DNA of 25,560 bases from an uncultured bacterium (GTDB lineage: Bacteria > Cyanobacteriota > Vampirovibrionia > Gastranaerophilales > Gastranaerophilaceae), in the NCBI GenBank assembly GCA_900314375.1, contig OMVC01000066.1, forward strand, positions 1 to 25,560, written 5' to 3'. Position 1 is the first letter of the stretch. Every line of letters begins with the position of its first letter. Below, piece after piece: positions 16,242 through 22,033 of this stretch. The notes beneath the pieces are model-generated. The model worked only from the letters and a program-made list of their open reading frames with translations, was not told where the DNA came from and did not search any database. Position numbers and translations under genes: made by a program.

Positions 16242-16790
16242 ATGGAAAAAGATTTTATAATTGCAGGATTTGGCGGTCAAGGAGTATTGTTGGCCGGAGA
16301 AGTTTTAGCGAATGCTTTTATGATTGATGAGAAAAATGTAACATGGTATCCGAGTTATGGAGCGGAAATGCGCGGAGGAACAGTTAAATGCTCTGTTTCT
16401 ATGGCTGACGAAGAAGTCAGTGCAGTCCAAAAAAACAGCGCAGATTTTGTTACGGTTTTAAATCAAGCTTCTTTTGATAAATATATTTCATGGGTAAAAA
16501 AGGGCGGCTCTATCATTGTTAATTCATCATTAGCAGCGATAAAAAAGACAAGAGAAGATATTAATTATGTTTTCGTTCCTATTACAAAATTGGCTCATGA
16601 AAAACTTGGAAATATTAAAATGTCTAATATATTAGCGCTTGGAGTTCTATCAAGAGTTAGCAAATTAATTTCACTTGAAACTTTGGAAAAAGCCATAAAT
16701 AATGTTATTCCGGAGCATCGCAAAGCTTTAATACCGCTTAATATTAAAGCTTTAAAACTAGGCTATGAGTATGATTTATTGAGTGTATAA
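16242..16790 (+). CDS. korC: 2-oxoacid:ferredoxin oxidoreductase gamma subunit
   Basis: This 182-residue subunit is of the POR/KOR gamma type. It opens with FIIAGFGGQGVLLAGEVLA, the Gly-rich motif of the family, and has WYPSYGAEMRGG at about residues 40-51. The ATG at 16242 is chosen because AAGGAT lies 7-12 bases upstream; an in-frame ATG at 16221 overlaps the end of the beta gene. It completes the delta-alpha-beta-gamma set needed for a functional enzyme. A 9-base-pair A/T-rich hairpin follows the stop. No anomalies are seen. Confidence 0.93.
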   Translation: MEKDFIIAGFGGQGVLLAGEVLANAFMIDEKNVTWYPSYGAEMRGGTVKCSVSMADEEVSAVQKNSADFVTVLNQASFDKYISWVKKGGSIIVNSSLAAIKKTREDINYVFVPITKLAHEKLGNIKMSNILALGVLSRVSKLISLETLEKAINNVIPEHRKALIPLNIKALKLGYEYDLLSV

Positions 16791-16791
16791 C

Positions 16792-16819
16792 TTAAAATCA
16801 CCTAAAAAGTTGATTTTAA
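16792..16819 (+). terminator. Weak A/T-rich hairpin after the oxidoreductase operon
   Basis: TTAAAATCA (16792-16800) and TGATTTTAA (16811-16819) form a perfect 9-base-pair stem with a 10-base loop directly after the korC-like stop. Only two G-C pairs are present and the following T-run is short, so termination would be partial. Some read-through to the next small gene is possible. Confidence 0.35.
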
Positions 16820-16870
16820 ATTTGAATAAACAGTATATCCTTTACATGTGAAAGGAAAGGTCTATATAAA

Positions 16871-17104
16871 GTGAAAAATAAACTTATGGCATCTATTCGC
16901 GAAAAAGAAATTCAACTTGCGAAATTAAGAGAACATATAGATAAAAGCGAAGTGTGTTCAGATTTATACAACAAAGTGTTAGTCGAAAAAGCTATTCTAA
17001 AAAAACAATTGGATGATTTGCGCAATAATACTTTAGCAAATCGTATTAAGCATCTTTTACCTCGCCGAGGGGAAAAGCTTATCTGTGACTACTTTAAAGG
17101 ATAA
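16871..17104 (+). CDS. Small charged helical protein of unknown function (GTG start)
   Basis: The 77-residue protein is rich in Lys, Glu, Leu and Arg. Residues 5-55 have a coiled-coil pattern and a basic patch (RIKHLLPRRGEK) follows near the C-terminus. There is no signal peptide or membrane helix. GTG at 16871 is supported by GAAAGGAAAGG about 10 bases upstream; an internal ATG at 16886 is the alternative. It sits between the oxidoreductase operon and rpsU, in the same direction. The basic tail and the position beside rpsU might suggest ribosome or RNA association, but that is only a guess. No family is recognised. Confidence 0.6.
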   Translation: MKNKLMASIREKEIQLAKLREHIDKSEVCSDLYNKVLVEKAILKKQLDDLRNNTLANRIKHLLPRRGEKLICDYFKG

Positions 17105-17128
17105 ATACATTCAAATCTGCATTACGAC

Positions 17129-17157
17129 TTGAATTTTATTTTTATTTATTGTATATT
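17129..17157 (+). promoter_or_regulatory. Promoter of rpsU
   Basis: TTGAAT (17129-17134) and TATATT (17152-17157) are separated by exactly 17 bases. This gives a start about 35 bases before the rpsU ATG. It is followed by a very strong ribosome site, AGGTGGTGA (17181-17189), which suits a highly expressed ribosomal protein gene. Confidence 0.6.
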
Positions 17158-17198
17158 ATACTGGTACAATAAGCTATTTAAGGTGGTGAAAATATAAA

Positions 17199-17372
17199 AT
17201 GGCAGAAGTTAAAGTTGGCGAAAACGAATCAATTGAAAGCGCTTTAAGACGTTTCAAAAAGAAAATCCAAAAAGCAGGTATTCTTTCTGAAGTAAAAAAA
17301 CGCGAAAGATATGAAAAGCCAAGCGTAAAAAGAAAACATAAATCTGAAGCTGCAAGAAAAAGAAAAGTGTAA
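17199..17372 (+). CDS. rpsU: 30S ribosomal protein S21
   Basis: The 57-residue product begins MAEVKVGENESIESALRRFK and continues KKKIQKAGILSEVKKRE. It ends in the Lys/Arg-rich tail AARKRKV. This is the standard S21 pattern: a short beta start, two helices and a basic tail that contacts 16S rRNA near the anti-Shine-Dalgarno end. The start is fixed by AGGTGGTGA about 10 bases upstream. It is monocistronic, between its own promoter and a strong terminator. S21 is present in some bacterial phyla and lost in others; its short form here is normal. Confidence 0.97.
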   Translation: MAEVKVGENESIESALRRFKKKIQKAGILSEVKKRERYEKPSVKRKHKSEAARKRKV

Positions 17373-17384
17373 GATTTAAATAAA

Positions 17385-17418
17385 AAAAAGAACGAACTCG
17401 AAAGGGTTCGTTCTTTTT
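17385..17418. terminator. Bidirectional rho-independent terminator between rpsU and exbD
   Basis: A 15-base-pair stem (AAAAAGAACGAACTC with its complement, including one G-U) is closed by a GAAA tetraloop. It is followed by T's on the plus strand and, because of the A's in the left arm, by T's on the minus strand too. It lies between the convergent ends of rpsU and the second exbD gene and should serve both. Confidence 0.93.
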
Positions 17419-17435
17419 ATATTAATTTATTAATA

Positions 17436-17816
17436 CTAAATTTTATCAATTGAAATAGCTTTTACACCGGCATAACGAGCTTTGTCCATCAAAGTAACCA
17501 AAGCACCATGCGTTGATTGTCCGTCAGTTTTTATAAGCATACCGTCAGGATAATTTTTTATTTCTTGTGCTAAAGTTGTTCCCAACATATCGGGAGATAT
17601 TTCTTCATTATTTATAAAATATTTATTTGCTGCTGAAATATAAACAGTAAGAATTAATGGCTCTTTTTCTATTTTTTCAGCTTCAACATTTTCAGGAACA
17701 CTCAAACTGATTCCCTGTTGATCCAATAACGGAGCAACTACCATCATTATAATCAGCAATACTAAAAATATATCCGTCAAAGGTGTAATATTAATTTCAT
17801 TAAATGTTTTTCTCAT
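17436..17816 (-). CDS. exbD: ExbD/TolR family biopolymer transport protein (second copy)
   Basis: This 126-residue protein has one membrane helix and a periplasmic domain. INITPLTDIFLVLLIIMMVV contains the conserved membrane Asp (Asp15) that carries protons in ExbD/TolR. The periplasmic part is short, ending with the family-like GALVTLMDKARYAGVKAISI. Its ribosome site GGAGGA lies inside the last codons of the upstream exbD, two bases before the start, so the pair is translationally linked. It works with ExbB in the inner membrane to energise TonB. The helix is nearly identical to that of its neighbour, while the periplasmic domain differs. Confidence 0.92.
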   Translation of the reverse strand: MRKTFNEINITPLTDIFLVLLIIMMVVAPLLDQQGISLSVPENVEAEKIEKEPLILTVYISAANKYFINNEEISPDMLGTTLAQEIKNYPDGMLIKTDGQSTHGALVTLMDKARYAGVKAISIDKI

Positions 17817-17818
17817 TA

Positions 17819-18298
17819 TTATTCATCCTCCGATGGTATATCAACAGTCTGCCTTTGAGCATTTTCTTTTAATTCCTTCTGCTCTTTTTTGTTTAACGGT
17901 TCACCGGCAACAATCAGCTTCTTATATTCTGCATTTTGTGCCGCGTCCATTATATCCATTATTTTTTCACTCTTGATATTCTTATCAGCCTTTACTACGA
18001 CTTCTTGATTTTCAACATCAGGAAGTTTTGCGGCGATTAATTTTTCAGTCAAAGCAGAAGCTTCAATCGGTGCGCCATTCAAATACATTGCCCCGTCTTT
18101 TGTGACAGATACCGTAATTTTCGCTTCTTCAATATTTACACCGTTATTAATAACAGGGACATCAACCGCTGTATCATTTGATTGAAAAGAAGGCGCAACA
18201 ACCATCATAATAATCAACAGTACCAAGAAAATGTCTGTTAACGGAGTGATATTTATTTCCGAAAATATTTTACCTTGTTTTTCACTGCCAAATGCCAT
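17819..18298 (-). CDS. exbD: ExbD/TolR family biopolymer transport protein (first copy)
   Basis: This 159-residue protein has the same helix segment INITPLTDIFLVLLIIMMVV as the downstream copy (membrane Asp22). A longer periplasmic domain follows, with VSVTKDGAMYLNG and the DAAQNAEYKKLIVAGEP end. The C-terminus carries an extra charged tail of about 25 residues (KKEQKELKENAQ...). It lies 13 bases after exbB, with a weak ribosome site, and is followed at once by the second exbD. Two different ExbD chains could form a mixed dimer inside one ExbB ring. ExbD and TolR cannot be separated by this sequence; the nearby TonB-like gene favours ExbD. Confidence 0.92.
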   Translation of the reverse strand: MAFGSEKQGKIFSEINITPLTDIFLVLLIIMMVVAPSFQSNDTAVDVPVINNGVNIEEAKITVSVTKDGAMYLNGAPIEASALTEKLIAAKLPDVENQEVVVKADKNIKSEKIMDIMDAAQNAEYKKLIVAGEPLNKKEQKELKENAQRQTVDIPSEDE

Positions 18299-18311
18299 AA
18301 TTATTACCCGC

Positions 18312-18974
18312 TTATAAGTTTACTCTTGATGATGCTGAAGAATATTTGTTCTGTTGAGGCGCAGGCCCTTCAGAATCAACATAATTTAAGAATAACAATT
18401 TAATTAAGTTGAAATCATTTTCAAAATGTTTAACAACAGATTGGAACAAATTAAAAAATATAACTGCAACAATCGCAACACCTAAACCAAATGCGGTAGC
18501 AATCAATGCAGAACCGATACCAGATGCAACAGTGGCAGCTTGATTGCCTGCATCTGCCAAAATGTTAAATGTTAATAGGATACGAACAACCGTACCAAAC
18601 AAACCTAAAAACGGAGCTACACCACCAATTGTACCCAATATCGTTAAGTTTGATTCCAATTTTCTGGTCGCCAATGTGGATGAAATATCAAAAGAACGAG
18701 AAAAACCTTTCTTTTGTTCTGAAAAGATTCTAACAGCTTCTTCGATAACTTCACCTATTACGCCGCCACAATTTATTGCAGTGTCTTGCGCTGCTCTCAA
18801 GTCATTGTTATCTAATGCTCTGTCTAATTCTCTCATATAAACTGCAATATCTCTTTGGTTTCTTTTGTAAAAAGACCACTTGCTGATAACTACACCTACA
18901 ACCAATATTGAGCAGATTAATATCGGCAATAATACCGGCCAGTCCATTTTAATTGATTCGATTAGTAATTCCAT
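18312..18974 (-). CDS. exbB: ExbB/TolQ/MotA-family proton channel
   Basis: This 220-residue inner-membrane protein has three hydrophobic segments, at about 13-31, 110-135 and 153-177. The family core GTIGGVAPFLGLFGTVVRIL (115-133) and ATVASGIGSALIATAFGLGVAI are well conserved. A cytoplasmic helical loop sits between the first two helices, as in ExbB. The start has GAGGAT 4-9 bases upstream. It is flanked by the TonB-like gene (24-base gap) and exbD, in the order tonB-exbB-exbD-exbD. The C-terminal tail (after about 200) is Ser/Gln/Asn-rich. The family is certain; ExbB rather than TolQ is inferred from the neighbour. Confidence 0.94.
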   Translation of the reverse strand: MELLIESIKMDWPVLLPILICSILVVGVVISKWSFYKRNQRDIAVYMRELDRALDNNDLRAAQDTAINCGGVIGEVIEEAVRIFSEQKKGFSRSFDISSTLATRKLESNLTILGTIGGVAPFLGLFGTVVRILLTFNILADAGNQAATVASGIGSALIATAFGLGVAIVAVIFFNLFQSVVKHFENDFNLIKLLFLNYVDSEGPAPQQNKYSSASSRVNL

Positions 18975-18998
18975 AATTTTATCCTCTTTCTTGTATTA

Positions 18999-20237
18999 TT
19001 AATATTTTGTTGCACCAAATACATTATAATCAAACGTAAATTGAATATCTATATTTTGTCCTTTATATTCAGGCGGCAACGGCCTGAATGGTGCTGCAAG
19101 TTTTACTGCGTTTAAAGCAGCCGCATCAGCATTTTGCAAACCTGAAGATTTGAATACACTGCAAGACAACAGTCTGCCGTCTTTAGCTATCTTGAATAAA
19201 AGAACAACACGTTTACTTTCGTTACCTTTCGGCGGATCCCAGTTCATTTTGATTCGGCGTTGTAATTCTCTCATGTAAGGTCCAAAATCAGGTTCTTTTA
19301 TGGCATCTATACCGGGACGTCCGCCTCCGCCCCCCGGATTACCGCCACCGCTACCTGAGCCGCCGCGACCTGAACCTGTACCGGTTCCTGAACCCGAGCC
19401 TGTTCCTTTTGATGTTTTAGAGCCAGTACCTGAACCGTTACCGATTGGAGCAAGTGAAGGATTTGGCGAATAAGTACCTGAACCTGATGACCCTCCGTTT
19501 TTAGAAGTTCCGGAACCGCTTATAGGACCTGTTGCATATTGTCCTGTTGTTGTACCGCCTGAAGGGACAGGAACTTTGAATGGTGTACCTGAAGGCTTTT
19601 GAACCGCTTTTGGCGTAGCCGGAGGCCTAACTGACGGTCTTGCAGTAGGCGGTTGCGGTTTTGCCGCATGAGGCTTTGGTATAGCTTCGGTAACTGTCGG
19701 TGAAGGCGTAACATTTTTTTGTGTAGTTGTTTGAGCCTTTTGAGGCTGCGATTTTTGGGGAGATACCGCTTGCGCAACTCTTTGAGCTAAACTTTTAGCG
19801 GGAGATTTTGGCGCAGCTCCACCGCCGGCAGGTTTTGCAGAAGGTCTTGAAGGTGCTTGCGAAGGCATTGATACAGGCAATTTCGGATTATTTATTCCGC
19901 CTGTTCTTGAATTTCTGTCTGCACGATATTTTGTATTTTTATCTAAAGGTGTTTCCTCTTTATCTACCAATACAAATTCAATATCATTAACCTTTGGCTT
20001 TGGCTTATCAAACAATGCCAAGTGTATGCCAAAAAGCGCCAATACAGTAATTATTAGCCATAATATTGCCATTACAGAAGGATGCAAAATCGTAGATATT
20101 ACAATCCCTTTTTTCAAAGATATAGAACCGTCTTGAGTACGTTTAGTAACAGCAGGCATTTTATAATCATTATATTTTAGCTGTTTTTTATTAATTTGCT
20201 CTCTTGTTTCTCGCGTATATTTCCCTAATAGTGACAT
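18999..20237 (-). CDS. tonB: TonB-like energy transducer with long Pro/Gly-rich linker
   Basis: The protein has 412 residues. About 45 charged cytoplasmic residues precede a single membrane helix (about 45-75) that contains S-x3-H (Ser48, His52), the pair essential for TonB coupling to ExbB/ExbD. A long linker follows: Pro/Ala/Lys/Gln-rich (about 100-230), then Gly/Ser/Thr-rich (about 235-315). The last 85 residues are a TonB C-terminal domain (YMRELQRRIKMNW, then FKSSGLQNADAAALNAV and PFRPLP). The linker should span the periplasm. The cytoplasmic extension is unusual, as classical TonB begins almost directly with the helix. The ribosome site is the AGGGA in a 12-base direct repeat. It could be a TolA analogue; no receptor lies nearby. 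Confidence 0.9.
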   Translation of the reverse strand: MSLLGKYTRETREQINKKQLKYNDYKMPAVTKRTQDGSISLKKGIVISTILHPSVMAILWLIITVLALFGIHLALFDKPKPKVNDIEFVLVDKEETPLDKNTKYRADRNSRTGGINNPKLPVSMPSQAPSRPSAKPAGGGAAPKSPAKSLAQRVAQAVSPQKSQPQKAQTTTQKNVTPSPTVTEAIPKPHAAKPQPPTARPSVRPPATPKAVQKPSGTPFKVPVPSGGTTTGQYATGPISGSGTSKNGGSSGSGTYSPNPSLAPIGNGSGTGSKTSKGTGSGSGTGTGSGRGGSGSGGGNPGGGGGRPGIDAIKEPDFGPYMRELQRRIKMNWDPPKGNESKRVVLLFKIAKDGRLLSCSVFKSSGLQNADAAALNAVKLAAPFRPLPPEYKGQNIDIQFTFDYNVFGATKY

Positions 20238-20238
20238 T

Positions 20239-20308
20239 TTATTCCCTAATATTTTACTCTTCTTGTTTTATATTGTATTCAAAATTTCTTTTATGATTAT
20301 TCCCTAAT
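20239..20308 (-). repeat. 12-base direct repeats flanking the gap before tonB
   Basis: The word ATTAGGGAATAA (minus strand) occurs at 20308-20297, directly after the stop of the upstream gene, and again at 20250-20239, directly before the tonB ATG. A near copy, ATTAGGGAAATA, falls inside tonB codons 3-7. The second copy supplies the ribosome site. The spacing of the two perfect copies is 58 bases. They may be operator sites or traces of a small duplication. Confidence 0.6.
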
Positions 20309-20986
20309 CTACTCATTATTTTGTGAATTAGGATTAACCGTAATAGGTTGTGTTAATATGAGTTCAATTTGTGTATTTACCGGTATATCGACTTCAGTTC
20401 CTTTATCCCATACTGATCTTAACAATCCGCCACCCGAACCGACAGAATTCATATACGGAAAACCGCCTCCGTTTAGCGAATTTGCTGAAGTAACCGATTG
20501 TATAGTTTTACTTGAAACAGTCATAACCTCAGTATTTTTCATTAAATCTTTATCATTATCTCCTACCAAAACGCCTGAATTATCAGAAGTTTTTATTATA
20601 GCGGATATAGGAATATCTGTTCCGTCAGGAGTCAATATATGAGTAAATCTTAATGTTAATTTACCATTCAATGTTCCATGTTTTGCTTTAAAAACCTCTA
20701 TAACAGTACCCGTAATTGCGCTTCCTGCACGGGCTATCAATTGTTCTCTGTAATATAAATCAGAGCCGAGAGCCAGAGTTATCTCTTGACCTGTATATGC
20801 AGTAGCTGAACTGACAGGAGTCATAAAATATGCATTAAAAGTATACCCTGCAGGGACAGTAACAATACGTTCCTTTAAAGTCTCTACATTAGCATTTTTA
20901 GGAGTTTGCCCATGTGCTGACGGAAGATTTATTCCAAATGCGAAGGAACAAGCAATTAATAACGCTATTGCAAATTGTTTATGCAT
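20309..20986 (-). CDS. Exported protein of unknown function, paralogue of the downstream-numbered neighbour
   Basis: This 225-residue protein has a signal peptide with a likely cut after SAHG (residue 26). LIAC at 10-13 resembles a lipobox but is very close to the start. The mature part is beta-rich, with VPAGYTF (44-50), SDLYYREQLIARAGSAITG (75-93) and a PDG at 120-122 followed by IPISAI. The same landmarks occur at matching positions in the gene at 21064-21687, so the two are distant paralogues. The pattern recalls the beta-barrel domain of TrbI/VirB10-type proteins, but this is only a resemblance. It has its own strong promoter and AGGGAGA ribosome site and precedes tonB by 71 bases, so it may belong to the Ton operon. 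No firm function. Confidence 0.8.
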   Translation of the reverse strand: MHKQFAIALLIACSFAFGINLPSAHGQTPKNANVETLKERIVTVPAGYTFNAYFMTPVSSATAYTGQEITLALGSDLYYREQLIARAGSAITGTVIEVFKAKHGTLNGKLTLRFTHILTPDGTDIPISAIIKTSDNSGVLVGDNDKDLMKNTEVMTVSSKTIQSVTSANSLNGGGFPYMNSVGSGGGLLRSVWDKGTEVDIPVNTQIELILTQPITVNPNSQNNE

Positions 20987-21024
20987 ATTTTTTCTCCCTA
21001 AATCTGTATAGTACTACTGTTAAT

Positions 21025-21052
21025 ATTGTATAACGGTAATAAATTTTGTCAA
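21025..21052 (-). promoter_or_regulatory. Strong sigma-70-type promoter for the exported-protein/tonB/exb operon
   Basis: On the minus strand TTGACA (21052-21047, perfect) is separated by 16 bases from TACAAT (21030-21025). Transcription would begin about 30 bases before the ATG at 20986, leaving room for the AGGGAGA ribosome site. This is the clearest -35 box in the window. Confidence 0.7.
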
Positions 21053-21063
21053 TTTATTAAGAG

Positions 21064-21687
21064 CTAGTCTGTTACGGTATGAGTAATATTTAACGGAGCA
21101 ACGAGAATAATCAGTTGTCTTTCGCCTGCATTGATTTTTGTATGCACCCCCATAGAACGAGGACCTCCGGGTCTTATCTGAAGCGTCGGACCACGATAAT
21201 TCCAAGCTGTTTTTTGAAATTTAGTTTGATAATGCGGCATTTTTGTCCATTCCGAAGGAGGAGTCAGCTCTCCGCCTATCAAATTGTCATTAGATGTATA
21301 CACATAAGCCTTTACCGGTAACTCATAACCGTCAGGCAATATTAATTTTGTTATTTTTACACGCATTGAAGCATTTGTCCCTACTATGGGCTCATTTATT
21401 TTTTCTATATAACCGTAAAATTCAGAATTCTCAGGAATAACTTTTGTGTCTTCAATATATAAATCATTTGTAGAAACAAATTTTGTTTTATAACCTTCAG
21501 GGCAAGTTTCTGTAGAAATCTCCTGCATATTTAAAACAGGGATTACAACTCCTGCCGGAATATCTACTCCGCTATATGTACGCATATTTAATTGTATATT
21601 GGATACTTCTGCTGTTATAGCTCTATTTATTGAAAATAAAGAAATAAGAGTTATCAGTAAAAGTAATAAGAAATTTGTTCTTTTCAT
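21064..21687 (-). CDS. Exported protein of unknown function, paralogue of its neighbour
   Basis: This 207-residue protein has a clear Sec signal peptide (KR, then a run of Leu/Ile, cut about after ITA at 26). The mature part has IPAGVVIPV (43-51), NDLYIEDTKVIPENSEFYGYI (starting at 74) and LPDGYELPVKAYV (117-129), then TSNDN and GGEL. These landmarks match the 225-residue protein in order and position. Domain family is not recognised; a beta-rich fold as in VirB10/TrbI proteins is a possibility. There is no ribosome site before the ATG, and a -10 box TATAAT ends 8 bases upstream, so the transcript may be leaderless. A promoter of its own separates it from the next gene. It likely acts in the periplasm. 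Confidence 0.8.
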   Translation of the reverse strand: MKRTNFLLLLLITLISLFSINRAITAEVSNIQLNMRTYSGVDIPAGVVIPVLNMQEISTETCPEGYKTKFVSTNDLYIEDTKVIPENSEFYGYIEKINEPIVGTNASMRVKITKLILPDGYELPVKAYVYTSNDNLIGGELTPPSEWTKMPHYQTKFQKTAWNYRGPTLQIRPGGPRSMGVHTKINAGERQLIILVAPLNITHTVTD

Positions 21688-21695
21688 ATAATGCT

Positions 21696-21723
21696 ATTAT
21701 AACAATTTTTTAAGAATTATCAA
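21696..21723 (-). promoter_or_regulatory. Promoter giving a (near-)leaderless transcript
   Basis: On the minus strand TTGATA (21723-21718) and TATAAT (21701-21696, perfect) are 16 bases apart. The -10 box ends only 8 bases before the ATG at 21687, so transcription would start within about 0-3 bases of the start codon. No Shine-Dalgarno word is present, which agrees with leaderless initiation. Confidence 0.65.
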
Positions 21724-21755
21724 GTTTACACACTAATATGATAAAATTCTATATT

Positions 21756-22022
21756 ATGAACAAAAAACATTATGTATACATACTTTTAACACAAAAAAAT
21801 ACTTTTTACTGCGGATATACAGATAATGTTGAAAAGCGCTTTATAGAGCACTATATAGGCAAAGGTGCAAAATATACAAAAGCTTTTAAACCAGTGCGAG
21901 TCGTATATGCAAAAGAATTTTCGACAAAATCAGAAGCTCTAAAAGAAGAATATCGAATTAAACATAAACTTAATCACCTTCAAAAATTTAAACTTATATC
22001 ATCAGATTACGGCTCAATATAA
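21756..22022 (+). CDS. GIY-YIG domain protein, UPF0213/YhbQ-like
   Basis: This 88-residue nuclease-fold protein has the core YVYILL (the GIY position) and FYCGYT (the YIG position), then NVEKRFIEHYIGKGAKYT with the conserved Arg. A Glu in SEALKEEYRIK follows, as in stand-alone GIY-YIG proteins of the YhbQ/UPF0213 type. ATG at 21756 gives the usual family start just before HYVYIL; an in-frame ATG at 21738 would add six residues. No ribosome site is clear for either. The C-terminus is slightly longer than usual (FKLISSDYGSI). It is divergent from the exported-protein gene and convergent with the next. Its cellular role is unknown in general; DNA repair has been suggested for relatives. Confidence 0.88.
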   Translation: MNKKHYVYILLTQKNTFYCGYTDNVEKRFIEHYIGKGAKYTKAFKPVRVVYAKEFSTKSEALKEEYRIKHKLNHLQKFKLISSDYGSI

Positions 22023-22033
22023 AACTATACAAT

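Noticed and set aside
19520..19777. 85-codon minus-strand frame inside the tonB linker
   Set aside because: It is a frame-shifted reading of the repetitive Pro/Gln/Lys linker, Arg/Leu/Gln-rich by composition only.
20945..20960. Lipobox LIAC in the 225-residue exported protein
   Set aside because: The Cys is residue 13, very early for a lipoprotein signal, and a normal cleavage site (SAHG) follows at 26; left as an alternative only.
21020..21205. 61-codon minus-strand frame over the end of the 207-residue gene
   Set aside because: It overlaps the strong promoter at 21025-21052 and the exported-protein gene in another frame; no independent support.
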